Counted from the stretch's first letter, positions 16,536 through 23,862 are shown. The stretch: 27,654 bases of DNA from DAOUAG01 sp034432935 (GCA_034432935.1 DAOUBD010000034.1:1-27654); one strand, 5' to 3'. Made by a program: numbers and translations. The notes: generated by a model not told the origin, from the sequence alone.

Positions 16536-16562
16536 TTAGCACTCGAACATCGAGAGTGCTAA
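16536..16562 (-). promoter_or_regulatory. CIRCE operator of hrcA-grpE-dnaK
   Basis: TTAGCACTC, nine bases, GAGTGCTAA: a perfect match to the HrcA-binding consensus, extended by one more G-C pair on the outside. It lies between the hrcA promoter and start codon, at the predicted start of the transcript. There it can act as operator and as a leader hairpin. Confidence 0.97.
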
Positions 16563-16570
16563 CCAAGGCT

Positions 16571-16600
16571 AGACTACCACTGCCCAGGCTGGCGTGTCAA
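16571..16600 (-). promoter_or_regulatory. Promoter of hrcA-grpE-dnaK
   Basis: Reading the minus strand, TTGACA (16600-16595) is followed after 18 bp by a weak -10 TAGTCT (16576-16571). Predicted initiation near 16564 puts CIRCE at the very 5' end of the mRNA. This is the vegetative sigma arrangement usual for HrcA regulons. Confidence 0.6.
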
Positions 16601-16688
16601 GGCAAAAGAGGCCCCGGCGCGGCGGTGGCGCTTCTCGCCGCTAGGGGGAGACGTCTGCTTGCGCATGAGAACCCCGACGCTCATATCA

Positions 16689-16718
16689 TTGACCCCGTTG
16701 CCGGAACCTTGTTATAGT
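16689..16718 (+). promoter_or_regulatory. Promoter of the small membrane protein gene
   Basis: TTGACC (16689-16694), an 18-bp spacer and TATAGT (16713-16718) are both near consensus, with predicted start about 16725. It probably drives the 50-residue membrane protein and perhaps the following metallo-beta-lactamase-fold gene. Confidence 0.6.
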
Positions 16719-16787
16719 AGGCGCGGCTTTCGAACCCGCGTCCCACGCACAGATGCCGGCCGTTCACAGACAAAAGGAGCTTGTCCC

Positions 16788-16940
16788 ATGGGAGACAACG
16801 GAGAAAGTCAGGAGAAGCGCAAGGGTGGCAAAGGAAAGCTGCTTGCTTTCTTGGCTTTGCTGGGCGCAGTCGCTGCGTTTTTCATGTTCTGGCGCCGGCG
16901 GCAGAGCTCCGAAGAGGACGAGGAAGAGGACGAGGACTAG
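16788..16940 (+). CDS. Small single-span membrane protein with acidic tail
   Basis: The 50-residue product has three parts: a charged N-terminus rich in Lys and Gly (1-17), one transmembrane helix (about 18-35, LLAFLALLGAVAAFFMFW) ending in a Trp-Arg-Arg-Arg stop, and a tail of almost only Glu and Asp (SSEEDEEEDED). Support for a real gene: AAAAGGAG at eight bases before the ATG at 16788, a good promoter, and codon usage like the neighbours. An in-frame ATG at 16659 would add 43 residues, but it precedes the promoter and lacks a ribosome binding site. The RRR after the helix predicts a cytoplasmic acidic tail. Such small proteins, often followed by acidic tails, occur in Chloroflexota and Actinobacteria, but no function is known to me. 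Confidence 0.72.
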   Translation: MGDNGESQEKRKGGKGKLLAFLALLGAVAAFFMFWRRRQSSEEDEEEDED

Positions 16941-17006
16941 CCGCTGCGTTTGATCCGGACTAGCGGTACTTCCGATATTCCCGGCGGCGTCGAGGCTCCC
17001 TGACGG

Positions 17007-17645
17007 ATGGAGATCGTCTGGCTCGGCCACTCCTGCTTTCGTATCAGGGGGCGTGAGGCCACCGTTCTCACCGACCCTTGTCCCCCCGGCTCTGGCTACA
17101 GCATCGGCAAGCCGGGCGCCGACATCGTCACCATCAGCCACCATCACGACAACCACGACTACGTGAAGGCGGTGGCAGGCAGCCCCCGAATCATTGACGG
17201 CCCAGGCGAGTACGAGATCCACGGCGCATTTATCACAGGCGTGGCCACGTACCACGATGCCAAGAAGGGAGCCGAGCGAGGACCCAACGTAGCCTTCGTC
17301 ATCGAGATGGAGGACATCAAGGTTTGCCATCTGGGCGATCTGGGTCACACCCCGTCCGCCGAACAGGCTGAAGAGATGACTGGCGCCGACGTTCTACTGG
17401 TGCCGGTAGGCGGCGAGACCACAATCGATGGCGCCAAGGCCGCGGAGATCGTCAGCCTCCTGGAAGCTCGCATCGTCATCCCCATGCACTACGCGACTGC
17501 CGCCTTCAAGGGCAAGCTGGAGCCGCCTGACCGCTTCCTCAAGGAGATGGGCGCCGCCAAGCTGGAACCCCAGGCCAAGCTCAGCATCAGCCGCAGCTCC
17601 ATTCCCGCCGACACTCAGGTCGTCGTCCTGGACTACCGGGGCTAG
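17007..17645 (+). CDS. Metallo-beta-lactamase-fold hydrolase, UlaG-like
   Basis: The 212-residue protein has the metallo-beta-lactamase fold of the UlaG/UPF0173 branch. It begins MEIVWLGHSCFRI with VLTDPCP, carries the metal motif SHHHDNHDY (a variant of HxHxDH), then GPGEYEI, the second metal region CHLGDLGH, and IPMHYAT as the last histidine. UlaG hydrolyses L-ascorbate-6-phosphate, but most homologues in this branch are uncharacterised and nothing here points to ascorbate. Nucleotide or phosphodiester substrates are possible. The ATG at 17007 has only a weak ribosome binding site. It lies 66 bp after the small membrane protein gene and may share its promoter. It converges with the SGNH hydrolase gene (4-bp gap). 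Confidence 0.85.
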   Translation: MEIVWLGHSCFRIRGREATVLTDPCPPGSGYSIGKPGADIVTISHHHDNHDYVKAVAGSPRIIDGPGEYEIHGAFITGVATYHDAKKGAERGPNVAFVIEMEDIKVCHLGDLGHTPSAEQAEEMTGADVLLVPVGGETTIDGAKAAEIVSLLEARIVIPMHYATAAFKGKLEPPDRFLKEMGAAKLEPQAKLSISRSSIPADTQVVVLDYRG

Positions 17646-17649
17646 GAGT

Positions 17650-18600
17650 TCACGCCCGGCCGCGGGCCCAGAAGTAGGCGCCGCTTACGGCTGCCCCGGC
17701 GGCGAAGGAGACCACCACCGCCGCCAACAGGGCGCCCACGGGCACCCCATCGCCTCCGCCGCTGGAGCTCGCGCCGACCGCCGGCGAGGCGCGGGGCGCC
17801 AGCAGCTCCGCCGGGATCTGGGGGGCCCGTCCCTCGATGGCTGCCAACACTACCTCCGCGATAACAGCGTGGCCGCTGTCGTTGGGGTGGATCCCGTCAG
17901 GGGCGATCCAGGAAGGGCCACGCCCCCTGAAGAGCTGGAAGACCGAAGCCAACCGTATCTTCAGGGCGGCGTCGCCGGCGGCAGCGCCTATCACGCCGTT
18001 TATCTGGCCGACGCCAAGCTCGGCGATGGTTTCCCGGGGGTCGCCGGTGCCGGAATACGGATTGTAGAGGTCCAGGACCGCGATGATGGCATCCGGCGCT
18101 GCCTCCCTCAGCCGCCGCAGGACCTCCGTCAGGTTCGTCTGGAGATCCCCGAGGACGCGGCGCACGGCCTGGCGGCACTCCTCGGTATCCGTGTCCGAAA
18201 GGCAGGGCGATCCCCGGTTGGCCAGGGTCAGAAGGTCGTTGCCGCCGATGTCGATGGTGATGATCTGGACGGCATCCCCGCGCTGGCGGATTTCGCGCAG
18301 CGCCTCCTCCAACTGGCCGCCCGGCGCCACTAGGTCTGCGCTGGTGGCGCCGGGAAGGCTCAGGTTGACCAACTCGAGGTTCTGATCCCGGTAGCGCTGG
18401 CTGGCCCGCAGCGCCTTGTACACCAGGGCTACGTACCCGCCCTCCGAAGGGTCCGAGGCGCCCACGCCGAAAGCGAGGGAATCGCCCAGGGCGAGATACG
18501 TGGGCGCGGGCCCGGCGGCAGGCGCCGCTGGAGATTGCAGGGAGAGGACGGCGAGAACACAACCGAGAGCCGCGGCGAGGAGGCGCAGTTGACGGCCCAT
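17650..18600 (-). CDS. Secreted SGNH/GDSL hydrolase with C-terminal membrane anchor
   Basis: The 316-residue protein has a signal peptide (1-30) and the SGNH hydrolase blocks. These are ALGDSLAFG with nucleophile Ser41, the block II glycine in LSLPGATS, IDIGGNDLL with Asn121, and DGIHPN with Asp235 and His238. After a Gly/Ser-rich linker, a C-terminal transmembrane helix (about 287-311) ends in ARGRA, which anchors the enzyme outside the membrane. The family cleaves esters of lipids, sugars or cell-wall polymers; the substrate cannot be told. It lies 27 bp after the LysM/M23 gene, but a -10 TAGAAT in that gap can give its own, leaderless transcript. A role in envelope ester turnover fits the neighbour. 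Confidence 0.87.
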   Translation of the reverse strand: MGRQLRLLAAALGCVLAVLSLQSPAAPAAGPAPTYLALGDSLAFGVGASDPSEGGYVALVYKALRASQRYRDQNLELVNLSLPGATSADLVAPGGQLEEALREIRQRGDAVQIITIDIGGNDLLTLANRGSPCLSDTDTEECRQAVRRVLGDLQTNLTEVLRRLREAAPDAIIAVLDLYNPYSGTGDPRETIAELGVGQINGVIGAAAGDAALKIRLASVFQLFRGRGPSWIAPDGIHPNDSGHAVIAEVVLAAIEGRAPQIPAELLAPRASPAVGASSSGGGDGVPVGALLAAVVVSFAAGAAVSGAYFWARGRA

Positions 18601-18610
18601 GGCAGGGCCT

Positions 18611-18616
18611 ATTCTA
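18611..18616 (-). promoter_or_regulatory. -10 element directly before the SGNH hydrolase start
   Basis: TAGAAT on the minus strand ends ten bases before the ATG at 18600, so initiation would fall three or four bases before the start codon. It lies in the short gap after the LysM/M23 stop codon. Confidence 0.4.
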
Positions 18617-18627
18617 GCAGCGATGCC

Positions 18628-19734
18628 TTAGGGCAGATAGGCGAGGGGGTCCACCGGCACGCCGCCGATCCACAGCTCGAAGTGAAGGTGCGGGCCCGTG
18701 GCGTAACCGGAATCGCCCAGGGCCCCTACGGTTTCGCCCTGGCTGACGTACTGGCCCTGCGAGACGTAGATCTGGGAGAGGTGGGCGTAAACGGTGCGCG
18801 ACCCGTCGGCGTGCTGGATGATCACGTGGTAGCCGAGCCCCCAGTCATCCCAGGCGGCCAGCACCACGGTGCCCTCAGCCGCGGCCACAATCGGCGCCCC
18901 GTAGTTCCCAAAACCGTCGAGGTCAACGCCCTTGTGGTAACCGCCGCCTCGGGGCTCTCCGAAGGGGCTGCTCACGGGGCCGTAGTACGGCCATATGTAG
19001 CCGGTACTGGAGGGCGGATAGGGATTGGACGCTGGCTCCGGCGCCGCGGCTGGCTCCGGCTCCGGGTTGCCGGCCTCCACCACGCTGACGGCCGCTGGGA
19101 TGGGCGGCGGAGGCGGCACCGCGCCAGGCAGCACCAGCACCATGCCCTCCACAACGCTGTCCGCCGACGACAGACCGTTGGGGAGGAAGCCGACGATGTT
19201 CTGCACATCGATCTGGTATATGGCCGCGATGTCCGATAGCGTATCGCCCAGCGCCACGTGGTACACCAGGCCGTTGACGCTGGGCACCAAGAGCTTCGCT
19301 CCCACCAGCAGGCTGTCAGGGTCAGCCCCCAGCTCCGGGTTGTTCCAGATGATGTAGTTGGGGTCGATGCCGAAGGCCGCTGCTATGGAAGAGACAGTGT
19401 CACCCGGCTGGATGGTATAGGTGATGAAGGCGGGTCGCACCGCGGGGTCAGGGCTCTGGCTGGGCTCCGGAGTTGGCGCCGGGGTAGCCTCGGCCGTGGC
19501 CTGCGCTTCGGCCTGCTGGCGGGCCAAGAGGCCCGAAATCGTGGGGACCACGGCCTGCGCCCCCAGGTAGCCCGGCCGGGGACTGGTCCCGGTCTGCACC
19601 GCAGCGCCCAAAGCAGCCGGCTGTGGCCGGTGGCTGGCCTGATATGCCGCTGCTACGGCAGCTATTAGGGCGAGGGAGAGGAGTATCGCGTGAAGGGTGT
19701 GGCGTCTATATTCGGTTAGCGACTGCCCCGCCAC
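18628..19734 (-). CDS. LysM-domain M23 peptidase
   Basis: From GTG 19734 the protein has 368 residues. A short cytoplasmic start and membrane anchor (about 14-32) come first. Two LysM repeats (YTIQPGDTVSSIAAAFGIDP and YHVALGDTLSDIAAIYQIDV) follow, then a Pro/Ala/Glu-rich linker and a C-terminal LytM/M23 domain. Zinc ligands are seen in YHKGVDLDG and in GPHLHFELW. It is an extracellular peptidoglycan endopeptidase, tethered to the membrane and held on the wall by LysM. The GTG has no ribosome binding site. A strong TAGGAGG (19815-19821) sits five bases before an in-frame ATT at 19809, with an in-frame stop just upstream, so a 25-residue longer protein from an ATT start is possible. It lies upstream of the SGNH hydrolase gene. 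Confidence 0.9.
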   Translation of the reverse strand: MAGQSLTEYRRHTLHAILLSLALIAAVAAAYQASHRPQPAALGAAVQTGTSPRPGYLGAQAVVPTISGLLARQQAEAQATAEATPAPTPEPSQSPDPAVRPAFITYTIQPGDTVSSIAAAFGIDPNYIIWNNPELGADPDSLLVGAKLLVPSVNGLVYHVALGDTLSDIAAIYQIDVQNIVGFLPNGLSSADSVVEGMVLVLPGAVPPPPPIPAAVSVVEAGNPEPEPAAAPEPASNPYPPSSTGYIWPYYGPVSSPFGEPRGGGYHKGVDLDGFGNYGAPIVAAAEGTVVLAAWDDWGLGYHVIIQHADGSRTVYAHLSQIYVSQGQYVSQGETVGALGDSGYATGPHLHFELWIGGVPVDPLAYLP

Positions 19735-19900
19735 TGCCAGGCGGGGCCACCGCCTATCGCGCCCCGGTCCGCCTTCTGGCCGCCGGGGTGGACTCTGCGG
19801 CTCCCGAATAACAACCTCCTAAGGGCGAGCCCCCTCTCCACCACCTCCAAACCCTTCGTCCAGGGGAGGGCCCGTATAGGCTTGTAGCTAATCGCCGAAC

Positions 19901-19930
19901 ATTATACCCCGCTTGTCAAGCCCTTCACAA
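19901..19930 (-). promoter_or_regulatory. Promoter of the LysM/M23 gene
   Basis: On the minus strand TTGTGA (19930-19925), 18 bp, and a perfect TATAAT (19906-19901) predict a start near 19894. This leaves a leader of about 85 bases that ends with the strong TAGGAGG ribosome binding site. Confidence 0.6.
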
Positions 19931-20141
19931 ATTGACGACTTATCGTCCGGGGCCCTGGTAGCGCGTCTTTTCGTTTCCTAACCAGCGGGATTGAGATAAT
20001 GGGGGAGTTTTAGTGCCGGCCTGCCAGCCGTCATCGGCCAGCGCCCGTAGGAGCCGCCCGGAATCAACGAGACTTGGAACGGCTCCTCGGAGGACCCTGA
20101 AAAATTTTTGTTGACAACCGGGATTTGACGGCGTCTCGGGC
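19931..20141. other. Non-coding region between rho and the LysM/M23 promoter
   Basis: No gene is evident. It holds an 8-bp perfect hairpin (AGGAGCCG at 20049-20056 against CGGCTCCT at 20080-20087, 23-base loop), then an A5T5 palindrome (20100-20109) directly followed by GTTGACAAC (20110-20118). The same nine bases occur at the small-RNA promoter (528-536). No -10 element follows the TTGACA here. The hairpin lies 55-92 bases past the rho stop and may form the 3' end of its mRNA. Confidence 0.35.
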
Positions 20142-21407
20142 CTAGATGGCTTCCTTGAGGGTGGCCAGGAACTCGGCGTTGCTGCGGGTGCGCCCCAGCC
20201 GTTCCAGTATCAGCTCCGTGGCCTCTATGGGGTTGGCCGAGTTCTGGGTCACCAGGGCCGTCATGCGCCGTAGCAGGACGATTCGCTGGTAGGTCTGCTC
20301 GTCCAACAGGAGGTCGTCCCGCCGCGTGCCGCTCTTCTGGATGTCAATGGCCGGGAACACCCGCTTTTCCGCCAGGCGGCGGTCCAGCCACAGCTCCCAG
20401 TTGCCGGTGCCCTTGAACTCCTCGAAGATCACCTCATCCATCCGGCTGCCGGTATCGACCAGACAGGTGGCGATGATGGTTAGGCTGCCGCCCTCCTCTA
20501 CGTTGCGTGCCGTCCCGAACAGCCGCTTCGGCGGGTGCAGGGCGATGGGGTCGATGCCGCCTGAGAGGGTGCGGCCTGACGGCGGCAGGGCCAGGTTGTA
20601 GGCGCGGGTCAGCCGCGTGATGCCGTCCAGGAGAACCATGACGTGACGTCCGCACTCTACCAGGCGCTTCGCCCGCTCGATGGCCATCTCGGCCACCCGG
20701 GTCTGCTCCTCGACGGGGTCGTCGAAGGTGGCGGCCACGACCTCGGCCTCCTGCACCGACCGCCGCCAGTCTGTCACCTCTTCGGGCCTCTCGCCGATGA
20801 GCACCACCATGATGTAGACGTCGTCGTAGCGCTTGGCTGTGGCGCTGGCGATGGTCTTCAGAAGCAGCGTCTTGCCCGCCTTGGGGGGCGAGACGATGAG
20901 GCCCCGCTGGCCCCGGCCTATGGGGGCTACCAGATCGATGACCCTGGTGGAGAGGTTGCTCAGGCCCTCCTCGAGGCGGATCATCTCGTTGGGGAAGATG
21001 GGGGTGAGCTGCTCGAAGTAGGGCCTGCGCTTCGCGGTCTCCGGGTCGAGGCCGTTGACGGCGTCCACCCGCAACAGCCCGTAGTACTTCTCGGAGTCCT
21101 TAGGCGGCCGCACTGCTCCCATGACGTAGTCGCCGGTGCGCAGGGCGAAACGGCGGATCTGGCTCTGGGAAACGTAGACATCGCTCAGGCTGGGCTTCAG
21201 ACCCTGGGTGCGCAGGAACCCGTAGCCATCAGGGGCCATCTCCATGATGCCGCCCGCGAAGTAGTTCCCTTCCCGCTCCGCCTTGGCCTGCATGATGCGG
21301 AACACCAGATCCTGCTTCCGCAGGCTGGAGGCGCCGGCTATCTCCAGCGCCTTGGCCACCTCTATCAGTTCATCTTTTGTTTTGGTCTCGAGCTCTGTGA
21401 GGTTCAC
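20142..21407 (-). CDS. rho: Transcription termination factor Rho
   Basis: The 421-residue protein has the N-terminal SAP-like helical part (MNLTELETKTKDELIEVAKALE in overlapping halves), the cold-shock-like RNA-binding domain (GYGFLRT, DVYVSQSQIRRF, LRTGD), and the RecA-type hexameric motor. Walker A is SPPKAGKT, Walker B is VMVLLDGITR, the Q and R loops include SGRTLSGGID, and the C-terminal part is ELILERLGRTRSNAEF. It terminates untranslated transcripts. The start is taken as GTG 21407, which has GGAG at five bases and the family N-terminus; an upstream in-frame GTG at 21434 has no ribosome binding site. A tiny frame (ATGCACATG..., 21424-21407) ends in a TGA overlapping this GTG. The scarcity of intrinsic terminators in this window fits heavy use of Rho. 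Confidence 0.97.
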   Translation of the reverse strand: MNLTELETKTKDELIEVAKALEIAGASSLRKQDLVFRIMQAKAEREGNYFAGGIMEMAPDGYGFLRTQGLKPSLSDVYVSQSQIRRFALRTGDYVMGAVRPPKDSEKYYGLLRVDAVNGLDPETAKRRPYFEQLTPIFPNEMIRLEEGLSNLSTRVIDLVAPIGRGQRGLIVSPPKAGKTLLLKTIASATAKRYDDVYIMVVLIGERPEEVTDWRRSVQEAEVVAATFDDPVEEQTRVAEMAIERAKRLVECGRHVMVLLDGITRLTRAYNLALPPSGRTLSGGIDPIALHPPKRLFGTARNVEEGGSLTIIATCLVDTGSRMDEVIFEEFKGTGNWELWLDRRLAEKRVFPAIDIQKSGTRRDDLLLDEQTYQRIVLLRRMTALVTQNSANPIEATELILERLGRTRSNAEFLATLKEAI

Positions 21408-21577
21408 GGCAACTCCATGTGCATATGGGGTCACAAGAATGTTTTGGGGGATCGATTGCTTACGGTTGGGGAAGTGGGCCTCTAGCGGCCAAAGTCAACA
21501 TACACCACCCGTCTTAGATGCGCAATACTATGGGAACGTTAACGCCTTTCCGACACCTCCGGCGCATTCATCGCCCC

Positions 21578-22060
21578 CTACATCGGGCCGGCGATACTCA
21601 AGAGGGCCATAGGCGGGACCAGCGCCGTCGCGATGCCGCTGAAGACCAGGGGCGCGCTGTCCCTCATGACCTCCTCCAGTTCAAGGGTGACGCTGGCTTC
21701 ACGCTGGGCCCTCAGGGCAGCTACCCTCAAGCGGCGGAGGCCGATGCCCAGCACCGGCAGGCATACTAACAGCGTGAAGGCGTACAGCGACTCCAGGACG
21801 ACCAGCCAGCCGGTCGTGACTAGATTATATCCAAGGTGGCTCCATAAGAACACTCCTGTGCTCACCCCGGCGATAGCCCCTGGCACCAGCAGCACACCCT
21901 GGTAGTGGGCCGCCTCGTTGAAGGACTCCACCCTCACGGAGTTCTCCCCCGTGCGCCAGCCCCGCACCAGCGTCACTTGGACGGCCGTCAGGCCCATCAC
22001 GTACCAGAAGGCGGAAAGCACGTGGGCGAAAAGCAGTAGCTCGGTGGTGCTCACCCTCAT
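21578..22060 (-). CDS. Four-helix membrane protein, DUF2269-like
   Basis: The 160-residue protein begins MRVSTTELLLFAHVLSAFWYV and has four predicted transmembrane helices (about 6-31, 51-75, 80-106 and 132-157). A charged cytoplasmic stretch (RRLRVAALRAQREAS) lies between helices 3 and 4. The early LLLFAHVLSAFWYVMGL with its conserved-looking histidine, the helix count and the length resemble DUF2269 predicted integral membrane proteins, whose function is unknown. The ATG at 22060 is preferred: residues from earlier in-frame starts are low-complexity and overlap the pyrG coding strand. It follows pyrG by 59 bp on the same strand and may be cotranscribed. Confidence 0.72.
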   Translation of the reverse strand: MRVSTTELLLFAHVLSAFWYVMGLTAVQVTLVRGWRTGENSVRVESFNEAAHYQGVLLVPGAIAGVSTGVFLWSHLGYNLVTTGWLVVLESLYAFTLLVCLPVLGIGLRRLRVAALRAQREASVTLELEEVMRDSAPLVFSGIATALVPPMALLSIAGPM

Positions 22061-22119
22061 ATCTTCGCTGGGAGGAAGCGCAGGCGCGAGGGCCCGCCGC
22101 GTGCCCTCCCGGCCCGGCT

Positions 22120-23811
22120 TCAGTGAGGACGGGCGGGCCTGACGGCTGGGGCCCCGGCCGGCCGGTGGGCGTGGGCCGGCGCGGGCGCTGGCGTGGGTAC
22201 GCTCTTGCCCTTCGAACGCTCGACCGCCGCGGCCACAAACCCGCTGAACAGCGGATGAGGGCGGTTCGGCCGGGACCGGAACTCCGGGTGGAACTGGGAG
22301 CCCACCATCCACGGGTGGTCCCTGATCTCACAGATCTCTACCAGGCTCCCATCAGGGGAGGTGCCGCTGGCCACCAACCCCGCCTCCTCAAACCGCTCCC
22401 GGTATTCGTTGTTGAACTCGTAGCGATGCCGGTGCCTCTCGACGGCCTCCGGGCAGCCGTAGGCAGCATAGGCCCTTGTCCCTGGCACCAGCCGGCAGGG
22501 ATACTCCCCGAGGCGCATCGTGCCTCCCTTGTTCACCACCCGCCTCTGTTCGTCCAAGAGGGTGATCACAGGGTAACGCGTCTCGGGGTCGAACTCCGTG
22601 GAGTTCGGCTCGTTGGAGTCGAAGTAGCTGCGAGCGAAATCGATCACCATCACCTGCATGCCCAGGCAGAGGCCAAGGTACGGGACGCCCGAAGTCCTGG
22701 CGAAGCGGGCCGCCAGCATCTTGCCCTCGATCCCCCTCTCGCCGAACCCGCCCGGCACCACGATCCCGTCGGCATCAGCGATGAGGGATAGGCCAGCGGG
22801 GCCTTCGACGTCCTCGGAGTGCACCCACCGGATGCGCACCCCCGCCCTGTGCTCGACGCCCGCGTGGATCAGCGACTCCTTGACCGAGAGGTAGGCGTCG
22901 GGCAGCTCGACGTACTTCCCCACCACGGCGATCTCGATATGCCGCTCCGGGCTGTGCAAGCGCTGCACCCAAAGCCGCCACTCCTGGAGGTCCTTGGAGG
23001 CCGGAGCGAGGTTCATGCGCTCGCAGATGTAGTCGGCCAGGCCTGCCTCTTCCAGCACCAAGGGCACATCGTAGATGCTGGGCATCGTGAGGAGAGGGAT
23101 GACCGCCCGCGGCTCAACGTCGCAGAAGAGCGATATCTTCTCGCGCACCTCCGGCGGCACCGGCAGATCGCTGCGCAGGGCGATGACGTCGGGCTGGATG
23201 CCCATGGACCGCAGCTCCCGCACGGAGTGCTGCGTGGGCTTCGTCTTCAGCTCGCCCGTGGTCGAGATGTGGGGCAAGAGGGTGACGTGGATGGCCAGCG
23301 TGTCGCTCCGCGCTTCCTCGTTCCGCATCTGGCGGATGGCTTCCAGGAAGGGCTGGCCTTCGATGTCGCCCACCGTGCCGCCCACCTCTACGATCACCAC
23401 CTCGGCGCCCGACTGCCGGCCGATGCCCCGGATGCGGTCCTTGATCTCGTTGGTGACGTGGGGGATGGGCTGGATGGTGCGCCCCAGGTAGTCGCCGCGC
23501 CGCTCGCGCGATATCACCGCCTGGTAGATCTGGCCGGTGGTCACCGAGGACGCCCGTGTCAGGTCCTGGTCCAGGAAGCGCTCGTAGTGGCCCAGGTCCA
23601 GGTCAGTCTCCGCCCCGTCCGCCGTAACGTACACCTCGCCGTGCTGGTAGGGCGACATGGTGCCGGGGTCGACGTTGAGGTAGGGGTCGAGCTTCTGGAT
23701 TACGACGGGGATGCCGCGGGACTTCAGGAGCCTGCCGATGGCGGCGGTGGTGATGCCCTTGCCTACGGAGCTGACCACGCCGCCGGTAACGAATATGTAC
23801 TTGGTCGTCAT
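22120..23811 (-). CDS. pyrG: CTP synthase
   Basis: The 563-residue enzyme converts UTP, ATP and glutamine to CTP. The N-terminal synthetase domain shows KYIFVTGGVVSSVGKGITTA, KLDPYLNVDPGTMSPYQHGE and VEVGGTVGDIEGQPFLEA. The C-terminal glutaminase domain has the oxyanion region VPGGFGERG, the nucleophile Cys382 in GLCLGMQ, and QFHPEF. Usual length is about 535-545; the extra 25 residues are a Pro/Ala/His-rich tail (VPTPAPAPAHAHRPAG). The ATG at 23811 follows AGGGGGTAG. The 51-base leader and its promoter suggest CTP-dependent control. It is divergent from the M16 peptidase gene and followed by the DUF2269-like gene. Confidence 0.97.
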   Translation of the reverse strand: MTTKYIFVTGGVVSSVGKGITTAAIGRLLKSRGIPVVIQKLDPYLNVDPGTMSPYQHGEVYVTADGAETDLDLGHYERFLDQDLTRASSVTTGQIYQAVISRERRGDYLGRTIQPIPHVTNEIKDRIRGIGRQSGAEVVIVEVGGTVGDIEGQPFLEAIRQMRNEEARSDTLAIHVTLLPHISTTGELKTKPTQHSVRELRSMGIQPDVIALRSDLPVPPEVREKISLFCDVEPRAVIPLLTMPSIYDVPLVLEEAGLADYICERMNLAPASKDLQEWRLWVQRLHSPERHIEIAVVGKYVELPDAYLSVKESLIHAGVEHRAGVRIRWVHSEDVEGPAGLSLIADADGIVVPGGFGERGIEGKMLAARFARTSGVPYLGLCLGMQVMVIDFARSYFDSNEPNSTEFDPETRYPVITLLDEQRRVVNKGGTMRLGEYPCRLVPGTRAYAAYGCPEAVERHRHRYEFNNEYRERFEEAGLVASGTSPDGSLVEICEIRDHPWMVGSQFHPEFRSRPNRPHPLFSGFVAAAVERSKGKSVPTPAPAPAHAHRPAGAPAVRPARPH

Positions 23812-23862
23812 CTACCCCCTATCCGGGGGGCTTCCTCCTCCGCGTCCCTTGAGGACAGGCCC
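23812..23862 (-). promoter_or_regulatory. pyrG leader with GGGC start and C6/G5 element
   Basis: The transcript is predicted to begin at 23862 with GGGCCTG. GTCC...GGAC can form a small hairpin near its 5' end. GGAGGAGG (23840-23833) is followed by CCCCCC (23830-23825), GGATA and GGGGG (23819-23815), then TAG and the ATG. The C tract can pair with the G tract next to the start codon. B. subtilis pyrG transcripts also begin GGGC and add extra G residues when CTP is low; here the C6 tract would be the natural partner of such a poly-G end. No T run follows, so control would be on translation. The sequence elements are seen; the mechanism is inference. Confidence 0.5.

Noticed and set aside
19810..19894. 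c-di-AMP riboswitch in the leader of the LysM/M23 gene
   Set aside because: Such riboswitches often precede wall hydrolase genes, but this leader is only about 85 bases and lacks the conserved motifs.
20041..20100. tRNA-like stem (GGAGCCG/CGGCTCC with a TTC-like loop on the minus strand)
   Set aside because: The spacing between the arms is 23 bases, far too short for a tRNA; only a single hairpin remains.
20101..20140. Promoter built on A5T5 and TTGACA after rho, plus strand
   Set aside because: No -10-like hexamer occurs 16-19 bp downstream, and the following plus-strand DNA is antisense to rho.
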